Virus record (IMG/VR): IMGVR_UViG_3300024255_000956
Location: 1-23,414 of that record
DNA from: a virus
DNA: 23,414 bases
Strand: one strand, 5' to 3'
The notes under the pieces were generated by a model. That model was not told the DNA's origin and searched no databases. It saw nothing but the letters and a program-made list of their open reading frames with translations. Shown piece after piece: positions 7,603-13,873 of this stretch. Every line of letters starts with the position of its first letter. The first letter of the stretch is position 1. A program made the translations under genes and the position numbers.

Positions 7603-8155
7603 TTTTATTCAACTGCACCACAATACTTACAGCATAACTTAATGCGTGGCTTCTTTTAAAGAAGTAATCCTCTGTCTTCTCCCATACTTCTTTTTCTATT
7701 ACTTCCCAAGTATGACCTACCAAATGTCTCTTACCAGGTCTAATCATTGCAAGTATCATTGCTAATTGCTCTATACTTTCGGGAGGATGTTTCTCTATGA
7801 TAGCAAAATGATTACTGATATGTGCTAATTGTTCAACTATTTCTTTATGCTCAAACAAACTCCAATTAACTTCTGTCTCTAATAATTTATCTAGATGAGT
7901 TTCATTCTCAATACCATTATATATGCCATTATTGAGCAAATCTATTTTAAAGTAACCTCGTTCTTCTGCTTCATCATAAGGTATGGTTGAAATGTTTTGT
8001 ATTGGATACTTTGGTATGTTTTGTAAATATACACCTGAGTTGTGTTTGGTTAAGTCACCATCTTTTTCCTGACTAGCATTTATGTACCTAGGCAACTTAT
8101 CCAGCAATAAATCTCTATTTGCTAAATCAATATCTACATCAAAATCTAGTTTCAT
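7586..8155 (-). CDS. Miniature DnaE-like protein (C-family polymerase palm/fingers remnant)
   Basis: This 189-residue protein has, in order, the signature blocks of bacterial Pol III alpha (DnaE) compressed into a small protein. L-D-F-D6-V-D8-I at 3-9 is like the P-D-[IF]-D-x-D-F motif holding the first two catalytic aspartates. K37-H-N-S-G-V resembles the HxxGV block. G67-Y-F-K70-I-D72-L-L corresponds to G-L-x-K-F-D-F-L-G with the conserved lysine and third aspartate. E126-S-I-E-Q-L-A...I-R-P-G141 resembles F-E-D-L-x-A...Y-R-P-G-P. F165-F-K-R-S-H-A-L-S-Y-A matches F-N-K-S-H-A-x-A-Y-A. DnaE is about 1,100 residues; PHP, tau-binding and OB parts are absent. I recall similar hypothetical proteins in cyanomyoviruses. 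T4-like phages replicate with a family B polymerase, so this is unlikely to be the main replicase. The start overlaps the zinc-finger gene (ATGA). Confidence 0.72.
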   Translation of the reverse strand: MKLDFDVDIDLANRDLLLDKLPRYINASQEKDGDLTKHNSGVYLQNIPKYPIQNISTIPYDEAEERGYFKIDLLNNGIYNGIENETHLDKLLETEVNWSLFEHKEIVEQLAHISNHFAIIEKHPPESIEQLAMILAMIRPGKRHLVGHTWEVIEKEVWEKTEDYFFKRSHALSYAVSIVVQLNKIIESL

Positions 8156-8820
8156 ATATTTGCCTGCTCACTTATCTCTTGTACTGTTTGAACTTCTTCT
8201 GGATTCTTTCTAAATAAGTCTCTCCAAAATACAGGATCTGCTATATCTTTAATCATATCAATTTGTTCTTTATTAAATTTAGTCCAAAGTCCTTGTCCGC
8301 TTTCAGTTAAGAACATTAACCAAGGAGATATTTTTCCTGCTTTGATATGATATACTGCAAGTGGAGTTGTTACCTGTTTGAAGTAATTTTGTAAATCTGT
8401 GTTATGCTCTTTGCCCCATTCTGTCATTGTGAGTATTGTACGTTCAATTGCCTTAAGAGCAGGTTCTTTTTTAACATATTGATTTAGGTATTTTGTATAT
8501 GTTGCATCAGATGTCCACAGTTTTAATTTTACACTATTCTTTATACAATATTCTGTATACTTCTCAGGATGTAGTAAATCTTCTTTTGCTATTTTTCTAC
8601 CATACTTAACAAATGACATATAGTATTGGCTGTTTGCAAAATCTTCAAATGTTTTAGTTTTGGTAGCATTAGTGGATATTTCATAAAACATCTGGAATGC
8701 TCGAAGTCCTAATCTTACGTGACTTAAATCTTTTTCTGCAAACCGTTGTTTTTTAGGACACATATGAACTGCTAGTGTGCGTTCACTAGCAAAAGACTTA
8801 CTACAAAACTTACACTTCAT
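8152..8820 (-). CDS. N-terminal zinc-finger protein of unknown function
   Basis: This 222-residue protein begins with a clear single zinc finger: C3-K-F-C6 with K-S-F-A-S-E-R-T-L-A-V-H19-M-C21, a C2HC variant of the classical C2H2 finger, starting almost at residue 1. The rest is a helical, aromatic domain (T-W-...-W-L-M-F-L-T-E-S-G-Q-G-L-W at about 165-180) that I cannot assign. The finger suggests binding of DNA, RNA or a protein partner. ATGA overlaps at both ends, with the gene before and with the DnaE-like protein after, imply equal co-expression and possibly a shared complex. I recall similar hypothetical proteins in marine T4-like phages, but no function. Confidence 0.75.
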   Translation of the reverse strand: MKCKFCSKSFASERTLAVHMCPKKQRFAEKDLSHVRLGLRAFQMFYEISTNATKTKTFEDFANSQYYMSFVKYGRKIAKEDLLHPEKYTEYCIKNSVKLKLWTSDATYTKYLNQYVKKEPALKAIERTILTMTEWGKEHNTDLQNYFKQVTTPLAVYHIKAGKISPWLMFLTESGQGLWTKFNKEQIDMIKDIADPVFWRDLFRKNPEEVQTVQEISEQANI

Positions 8821-9281
8821 TTTAAAATTTCTTTAATATCTTTGTCATCATATCCATAACCAACTAAAAAGTCTTTTATCTCTTCTTTAGTTGATAATCC
8901 AATAAACAGTTCTAACTCATCTGTTTTAGTATTTGGAAATAGTTTTCCAAACTCTTCCATTATTTTATTTTTCTTTCTTTTAGATGTAGGAGCCTTTACA
9001 TAAGGATGCCACATCTTTCTACCTGCACCTGCTAGGCATAAACATTTCCAAACTAATTCAGGATGTTTACTTGAACCGGCGGCACTCCAATTATGATTAA
9101 CACAATCATTTACCATTGTGAGATAATGAGAATCATAAGGTTGTCCCTGTACAGAAGAAGCATACCTTTGCATCATCCAAAAGTTTATACCTTTCTTTTG
9201 GTCATCAGACAATCGAGTATAGTAATTCATATCTCTTTTATCTAGTGCCAGCATTACATCTGCAATCTTAGGTACTGCCAT
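8817..9281 (-). CDS. Conserved phage protein, possibly clamp-loader small-subunit-like
   Basis: I place the start at the ATG at 9281 (154 residues, MAVPKIADV...), because GAGG lies about five bases before it. The ATG at 9308 has no ribosome binding site and would overlap the preceding gene by 41 bases. The protein is helical with a central block H-P-E-L-V-W-K-C-L-C-L-A-G-A-G (about 74-88) followed by a basic stretch (T-S-K-R-K-K-N-K). It ends with short helices (T-K-E-E-I-K-D-F-L, D-D-K-D-I-K-E-I-L). The layout vaguely recalls T4 gp62 (N-L-I-G-S-G...P-R-G-K-R-Y-G-K-W), and the neighbourhood is replicative, but the similarity is too weak to name it. The gene overlaps the zinc-finger gene by ATGA and the Zn-ribbon gene by 14 bases. 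Confidence 0.7.
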   Translation of the reverse strand: MAVPKIADVMLALDKRDMNYYTRLSDDQKKGINFWMMQRYASSVQGQPYDSHYLTMVNDCVNHNWSAAGSSKHPELVWKCLCLAGAGRKMWHPYVKAPTSKRKKNKIMEEFGKLFPNTKTDELELFIGLSTKEEIKDFLVGYGYDDKDIKEILK

Positions 9282-9450
9282 TGTTCCTCGTTTGGTCTTT
9301 ACTTGCATCTAGTTTCTCAAAAGTTTTATCATACCAAGCATTGCTACAGTATGCATCACAGAATACATTCATTTGATCCGGAGTGTGATACTTAATGTCC
9401 ATTACATTTAACAGTTTATCGCACTCTGCACATTTGAGGAATCTACTCAC
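9268..9450 (-). CDS. Small zinc-ribbon-like protein
   Basis: A 60-residue protein starting with GTG (GGAG nine bases upstream). It has C7-A-E-C10 and, after a 20-residue loop, C31-D-A-Y-C35, a four-cysteine arrangement likely to bind one zinc. The remaining C-terminal third is charged and probably disordered. It overlaps the 3' end of apt by eight bases and the following gene by 14 bases, so it is embedded in the same translationally coupled chain. The role is unknown; a DNA- or protein-binding adaptor is the simplest guess from the zinc motif and the neighbouring zinc-finger gene. Confidence 0.68.
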   Translation of the reverse strand: MSRFLKCAECDKLLNVMDIKYHTPDQMNVFCDAYCSNAWYDKTFEKLDASKDQTRNNGST

Positions 9451-9979
9451 CTTCGAACTCCGTCAATGTCCTAACATCATATCCTGATTGTTTTATTATA
9501 GCACTTCCTCCCAAATTGGGCAAGTCTATTACTGCTAAAATTAAAATATTCTTTTTAGGTATCTTGAAATTTTCGTGTATTAAATCTGCACAGGCAATTG
9601 CTGTACCTCCTGTAGCAATTAAATCATCTATAATAATCACATTGCCTTTGATAGGTGATATCTTTTGTATATGTAATTCAGATGTTCCATATTCCAGTTC
9701 GTATTCTTTTCTGTGTGTAGGATTAGGTAACTTACCTGGTTTCCTAGCAAGTATGAAAGGAATATTTTTACTTGATGCAATAGTTGAACCAAATATAAAT
9801 CCTCTGCTTTCAATTCCTACAATACAGTCAGCAACTGTTAAATTACAAATATCTTCAAACTCTTTATTGACTAAAGTAAATGCTTCAGGTGTTTCCAACA
9901 AACTTGTTATATCTCTAAACTGAACTCCTTCAATAGGAAAGTCTGAGACTGTTCTAATATATTTGTTTAACTTAGTCAT
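9443..9979 (-). CDS. apt: Adenine phosphoribosyltransferase
   Basis: This 178-residue protein is the typical full length of bacterial APRT. It carries the PRPP-binding loop I117-D-D-L-I-A-T-G-G-T126 and the adenine-site segment G55-I-E-S-R-G-F61, with F-R-D-I-T-S at 21-26 near the N-terminus as usual for this family. The enzyme converts adenine plus PRPP to AMP and pyrophosphate in the cytoplasm. It overlaps metK by eight bases upstream. That neighbour suggests recycling adenine freed when S-adenosylmethionine products are broken down, or adenine from degraded host nucleic acid, into the AMP/ATP pool for phage DNA. No truncation or missing active-site residue is visible. Confidence 0.95.
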   Translation of the reverse strand: MTKLNKYIRTVSDFPIEGVQFRDITSLLETPEAFTLVNKEFEDICNLTVADCIVGIESRGFIFGSTIASSKNIPFILARKPGKLPNPTHRKEYELEYGTSELHIQKISPIKGNVIIIDDLIATGGTAIACADLIHENFKIPKKNILILAVIDLPNLGGSAIIKQSGYDVRTLTEFEGE

Positions 9980-11069
9980 TAAAGATATCTACTTGTTCCC
10001 AAGGCATATCTTCTTTACCAAAGTGTCCATAGTTAGTAGTCTTAGTCAAGTCTAATTTAAACAAATCAAATTTTTCAATTATTCCTTTTGGTGTCAAATC
10101 TATGTTGTTCATAAAATAATCTGCAAACTCTTTTCTTACTTCGCCATCTGCATACACATATATACTAGTTGGTTCTTTTACACCAATAGCATAACTTAAT
10201 TGTACTGTGGCATTCTTTGCCTTGCCACTTGCTACAATATTCTTTGCTAAGTAACGTGCCATATAAGCCGCACTTCTGTCTACTTTGGTACAGTCTTTAC
10301 CACTAAATGCTCCGCCACCGTGTGGTGCATAACCACCGTAAGTATCAACAATAATTTTTCTGCCTGTTAATCCTGTGTCTCCATCTGGTCCACCAATTAC
10401 AAATCTGCCTGTTGGATTAATTAACCATTCAGTTTTTAATAGGTGTACTTTGTCTTTAACAACGGGCAGTATAATGTCCATTACACGTTCTCTAACGTCT
10501 TCTATGCTTACTTCTTCACTGTGCTGAGTACTACATACCACCGTCTTAATATCAATTGGTACACCCACGGCGTCGTAGTTAAATGTAACCTGTGCTTTGC
10601 TGTCAGGCCCTAACCAATCTGCTCCATTGCGTCTAGCATTTTCTAATGCCTTTAGTATTTCGTGACTGTAATAAATTGCACTTGGCATATAGTTGGGTGT
10701 CTCATCACAGGCATAACCAAACATTAAGCCTTGGTCACCAGCACCGAAGTCGTCGGTACCTAAAGCAATATCAGGCGATTGTCCGTGTAGTTCATTGTAA
10801 ACAGCCATCTTGGCCCAATGAAATCCATCTTGCTCATAGCCAATATCCTTAACAACGTTTCTCACAATATGTTCAATAACATCTTTATCAAACTTATCAC
10901 TTTTGTATTCACCTGCTAGTGTGACCATATTTGTAGTAACTAAAGTTTCTACTGCCGCCCTGTGAGTAATCTTACCGTCGATAAGATATGTTGCTACTGC
11001 ATCTGATATGTGGTCTGAAATTTTATCAGGGTGTCCACTACTAACACTTTCGCTTGTAAATTCGTACAT
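9972..11069 (-). CDS. metK: S-adenosylmethionine synthetase
   Basis: This 365-residue protein is slightly shorter than bacterial MetK (about 384) but complete across all three repeats. Key sites: the ATP-binding start S-S-G-H-P-D-K16, signature one G109-A-G-D-Q-G-L-M-F-G-Y-A, the phosphate-binding G227-G-P-D-G-D-T-G, and signature two G251-G-G-A-F-S-G-K-D. It makes S-adenosylmethionine from ATP and methionine. A phage copy could feed methylation of DNA, RNA or protein, or meet SAM demand in a nutrient-poor host. No phage methyltransferase is visible in this window. It is joined to mazG by a TAATG overlap and to apt by an eight-base overlap, so it is clearly in the uvsW-led operon and not an isolated insertion. 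Confidence 0.97.
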   Translation of the reverse strand: MYEFTSESVSSGHPDKISDHISDAVATYLIDGKITHRAAVETLVTTNMVTLAGEYKSDKFDKDVIEHIVRNVVKDIGYEQDGFHWAKMAVYNELHGQSPDIALGTDDFGAGDQGLMFGYACDETPNYMPSAIYYSHEILKALENARRNGADWLGPDSKAQVTFNYDAVGVPIDIKTVVCSTQHSEEVSIEDVRERVMDIILPVVKDKVHLLKTEWLINPTGRFVIGGPDGDTGLTGRKIIVDTYGGYAPHGGGAFSGKDCTKVDRSAAYMARYLAKNIVASGKAKNATVQLSYAIGVKEPTSIYVYADGEVRKEFADYFMNNIDLTPKGIIEKFDLFKLDLTKTTNYGHFGKEDMPWEQVDIFND

Positions 11070-11392
11070 TATAAATCTCCTTCTTTAACAAAGACTCCGT
11101 CAACCATTTTTCCTTTTCTGTCTTTGATGTCGTTATATGCTTGTTCCAAACAATCTTCGATACTGAGATTGTTTCGTTCAGCAATGTTAATTAATACTAC
11201 AATCATATCACCTATATCATCTGCTACATCATTGCCTTTACAGATATTATCACTAAGTTCGCCCATTTCTTGAATGAGTTTTGCTAGTTGATCCTTATCT
11301 GTTGCACCATCGATTAGATTCCTGTCGTGATGCCATTGTGTAATCTTTCTTATTAAGTGGTATGCTGTTGCCATACTGTGGTCGTCTGCCAT
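11069..11392 (-). CDS. MazG-like nucleotide pyrophosphohydrolase
   Basis: This 107-residue single-domain protein has the MazG-fold metal motif: E42-M-G-E45 on one helix and D58-D-I-G-D62 on the next (the E-x-x-E...D-x-x-D pattern). MazG-type enzymes hydrolyse nucleoside triphosphates to monophosphates plus pyrophosphate. Single-domain versions are common in marine T4-like phages, where roles in nucleotide recycling from host DNA or in ppGpp modulation have been proposed. Here the gene sits between the kinase-nucleotidyltransferase fusion and metK, with TAATG overlaps on both sides. A second methionine at residue 7 is an alternative start, but the overlap favours the one given. Confidence 0.88.
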   Translation of the reverse strand: MADDHSMATAYHLIRKITQWHHDRNLIDGATDKDQLAKLIQEMGELSDNICKGNDVADDIGDMIVVLINIAERNNLSIEDCLEQAYNDIKDRKGKMVDGVFVKEGDL

Positions 11393-12168
11393 TATAGTTT
11401 TCCCTCTTTTCGCATTTGTTCGCGTATTTTAGTTGCACTTATATCGTGTGTTGCATCGTCAAAAACTTCTTGTTCTATTTTGTATCCTACATCACGTCCA
11501 TAAGTTATGTTTAAAAGGTTAGGTACAACCTCTATTTTTACTTTACCAGCGAAGTTACATAAACTTTGTTGTAAGTTTTCTATAACTTGATATGCTGGAA
11601 AAGGATTCTTTTCATCTGTTGGCATATCCCTTACCATTAAAAACACTTGATTGTGTTTAGCCAGTGCTCTATCAAATAGTGCTTGGTGTCCAGGATGCCA
11701 AGGTTGAAATCTTCCAAGCATTTGTGTAGTGGGTGCCTGGTTGTCCCAAATAAATCTTTGTCCAATTTCGTAAGCAATTATTTTAGCATCTACATCACCA
11801 CGTTGTTCTTGTACATTGTAGTCTGTGGCATAAGGTCTTTCAAATACTTTATTAGTGTCTTCAAACCTGCCTTCTTTTATTGTGTCTACAAATATCTCAT
11901 AATCTGCATCAAATTCTATTCTTGCATTTCTAAAAGGACATACAAAGTCTGCTATTGCTATTTTGCCCTTTGCTTCTGCTTCAGCACATAAGTCTACCAT
12001 TCTTTGCTTTTGTCTTAATCTGCCTTCTTCGGAGAAGTCCCAATCGTCTGCTTCTTCTCTAACTTTATCTGCATTGAACCAGGCAACATTGTCACCTAGG
12101 TATTCAACTAGTCGTTCTGCCAAATATGTTTTACCACTCCCTGGTAATCCAAATATTAGTACTCTCAT
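11392..12168 (-). CDS. Bifunctional P-loop kinase / HxGH nucleotidyltransferase fusion
   Basis: This 258-residue protein joins two enzymes. Residues 1-140 resemble APS kinase: Walker A G7-L-P-G-S-G-K-T14, F-N-A-D-K-V-R at 31-37 in the position of the D-x-V-R substrate motif, I-A-D-F at 72-75, and a C-P-F-R-N-A-R segment. Residues 148-258 are an adenylyl/cytidylyltransferase: G152-R-F-Q-P-W-H158-P-G-H161, N-P-F-P-A-Y at 188-193, and I243-S-A-T-K-I-R249. The N-P-F and I-S-A-T-x-I-R blocks look most like NadM/NadR-type NMN adenylyltransferases. Plausible roles are NAD salvage (a NadR equivalent with the domains in reverse order) or, less likely, a PAPS-synthetase-like activity. It overlaps the stand-alone kinase by ATGA and mazG by TAATG. 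The substrate is not decidable from the sequence. Confidence 0.82.
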   Translation of the reverse strand: MRVLIFGLPGSGKTYLAERLVEYLGDNVAWFNADKVREEADDWDFSEEGRLRQKQRMVDLCAEAEAKGKIAIADFVCPFRNARIEFDADYEIFVDTIKEGRFEDTNKVFERPYATDYNVQEQRGDVDAKIIAYEIGQRFIWDNQAPTTQMLGRFQPWHPGHQALFDRALAKHNQVFLMVRDMPTDEKNPFPAYQVIENLQQSLCNFAGKVKIEVVPNLLNITYGRDVGYKIEQEVFDDATHDISATKIREQMRKEGKL

Positions 12169-12608
12169 CTATTCTCCATTAGTTTATCTACAATTATTCG
12201 GGCATCGATGTCGTCTCTTTGTTCTGTTACTGCATAGTCAACTGATATTGGTTCTTCATATCTAGCCGCTAACCTAGTATATTTGCCATCTCTTAATTTG
12301 GCATTGCCATTTTTAATGGTGTCTAGATAAATTTCAAAGTCAAAATTCATTAACTCCCTGTCTTTTCTTTTAGCAAAAATTCCATCTACAATAACAATCT
12401 TTCCTTCTAATACTGATTCTTCTGCAAGTTGTTGTATTTTATTAGGTACTAACAACTCGCCTTGTGAATCATACAATTTTAAAAACCCAGTCTCTTTTCT
12501 TATACTATCTATATTTAAATGGACTGCTTGGTCTCCTAACAACTCTGCTAATATTTCTGCTAGGTATGTTTTACCACTTCCTGGTAATCCATAAATTAAT
12601 ATTTTCAC
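12165..12608 (-). CDS. Stand-alone P-loop kinase, paralogue of the fusion's kinase domain
   Basis: I chose the GTG at 12608 (147 residues, MKILIYGLPGSGKT). It overlaps the preceding stop as GTGA and aligns with the N-terminus of the downstream fusion. A TTG at 12629 would overlap more. It has Walker A G-L-P-G-S-G-K-T at 7-14, an N-I-D-S-I-R segment near 32-37 and V-I-V-D-G near 72-76, all like APS kinases. Blocks shared with the neighbour include the Walker region and V-D-Y-A-V-T-E-Q-R-D-D-I-D-A-R-I-I near the C-terminus (the fusion has T-D-Y-N-V-Q-E-Q-R-G-D-V-D-A-K-I-I). This indicates a tandem duplication in which one copy carries an extra transferase domain. Substrate unknown. Confidence 0.8.
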   Translation of the reverse strand: MKILIYGLPGSGKTYLAEILAELLGDQAVHLNIDSIRKETGFLKLYDSQGELLVPNKIQQLAEESVLEGKIVIVDGIFAKRKDRELMNFDFEIYLDTIKNGNAKLRDGKYTRLAARYEEPISVDYAVTEQRDDIDARIIVDKLMENR

Positions 12609-13360
12609 TGGGTAGTTTCTTCTCTCCAATCTTCTATGATGCCATCTTCTTCTAACTGTTCAAACGTTTGAGCATTCACATCGTGCCACTTGTTATTTAA
12701 GTAACCTACAGTAGCATAGTAACCTTTTCCGGTTGTGTCGTTCCAATCGTATTCTAATTCAACTTCTTTGCCGTCATACCATACACTTTCTATAAAAGAA
12801 CCCATATCAGTTTCAACTTGTTGGGTCGCTAACAACCTAGCATCAAAAGGTTCATCTAACTCTAATTTAAAATCAAAAAACTGTCCTTTCTCTCCACTAT
12901 GAAATGCTAACACAGGACTATAGTTTTCAGGATCTTCTACATCGCTGATATCTTCTGTCATATAACATTCCCTGCTACTGTAACAATAAACATCGTCAAA
13001 ATCTATTTCTTCTGCATTATCGTAATCTTCTTCGCCATCTTCATTTATAGGATAAACACTTAGACCTGCATCTGCATAAGGTCCGTTGATGTGTTCTTTA
13101 TCTTCATAATTAAACCAAGCACCAGGCTCAAACTCATCTGGGTCTTCTGTGGGTAAAGGCATTGCCTCTGGATCTTCTATCTCTTCAACTGTGCTAGGAT
13201 CGATATCGTAGTCTGTTAGAAAATCAATTAAGTCTCCATCTCCATCTTCATCCACAATAGGTTTCCAATAATCTACAAAGGCTTTGGATACTGTGCCAAC
13301 AACACACTCTCCGCCATATCTTCCACTTACTAAATGATAATTATATTTTTTATCTGCCAT
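12605..13360 (-). CDS. Highly acidic protein of unknown function
   Basis: This 251-residue protein is dominated by Asp and Glu, especially residues 36-80 (D-E-D-G-D-G-D-L-I-D-F-L, then E-E-I-E-D-P-E) and 105-140. The N- and C-terminal parts look folded, with aromatic beta strands such as Y-H-L-V-S-G-R-Y-G-G-E-C-V-V and W-Y-D-G-K-E-V-E-L-E-Y-D-W. No catalytic motif or signal peptide is visible. The start has a strong ribosome-binding site (AGGAG, seven bases upstream) lying over the stop of the preceding gene. The charge would suit a DNA mimic or a metal- or protein-binding role, but this is only inferred from composition. It is followed by a GTGA overlap with the kinase gene. Confidence 0.75.
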   Translation of the reverse strand: MADKKYNYHLVSGRYGGECVVGTVSKAFVDYWKPIVDEDGDGDLIDFLTDYDIDPSTVEEIEDPEAMPLPTEDPDEFEPGAWFNYEDKEHINGPYADAGLSVYPINEDGEEDYDNAEEIDFDDVYCYSSRECYMTEDISDVEDPENYSPVLAFHSGEKGQFFDFKLELDEPFDARLLATQQVETDMGSFIESVWYDGKEVELEYDWNDTTGKGYYATVGYLNNKWHDVNAQTFEQLEEDGIIEDWREETTQ

Positions 13361-13369
13361 TTTATTCTC

Positions 13370-13873
13370 CTAAAATAAATCACTGATGTCTAACACATCA
13401 TTAATCTTGTTAATATCTTTGCAAAATAATGCACACCTAGGAGTGTTTCCATTCTGTAGGGGCACCGTAATCATATGTCCGTGTTTTAACTTTGGAAAAA
13501 ACCATTTTACATCTTGATAAATGTTAACCACGTCCACTTGCATCACCGTTGGTGACTTATTCTCTAAAGGATTAAATACAGGTGTATGAAATCCTCTATT
13601 GTTTAAACTTGTTAAAGGTAGCATCTCAATTTCATTATACATATCATCATCGCAGATTGCTATGCTCCAATCAATTGGCATTTGAACTGTTCTGTCTCCT
13701 ATTTTTAAAACCATTGCAGGAGAGTAAAAACTTTCTAAAAATATTAGTTGATGAAAATAGAAGTCCATCCATTCAGGATCTCCTGCGTCCATTATACAAT
13801 ATCTCAAATCCACATCTGAATCTGGCACGTTATCTAAATTATATGTTCTGTTTTCCACAGTCAATATGTTCAT
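13370..13873 (-). CDS. Conserved-looking phage protein of unknown function, coupled to uvsW
   Basis: This 167-residue soluble protein is rich in Met, Trp and acidic residues, with an apparent beta-rich fold (T-V-E-N-R-T-Y-N-L at the start; H-M-I-T-V-P-L-Q-N-G at about 133-142). I see no catalytic motif, zinc cluster or membrane segment. Its ATG overlaps the uvsW stop (ATGA), so it is co-translated with the helicase and may be an accessory factor of UvsW or of recombination. That role is an inference from position only. It ends nine bases before the next start codon, and its stop codon lies within that gene's Shine-Dalgarno sequence. Confidence 0.78.
   Translation of the reverse strand: MNILTVENRTYNLDNVPDSDVDLRYCIMDAGDPEWMDFYFHQLIFLESFYSPAMVLKIGDRTVQMPIDWSIAICDDDMYNEIEMLPLTSLNNRGFHTPVFNPLENKSPTVMQVDVVNIYQDVKWFFPKLKHGHMITVPLQNGNTPRCALFCKDINKINDVLDISDLF

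Noticed and set aside
7580-7615. GTCTAAAGAC as a bidirectional terminator between the convergent genes
   Set aside because: A four-base stem is too short and no clean U-tract follows; the genes also overlap by 17 bases there.
12165-12629. TTG start at 12629 for the stand-alone kinase
   Set aside because: GTG at 12608 forms a GTGA overlap with the preceding stop and puts the P-loop at the same distance from the N-terminus as in the neighbouring paralogue.
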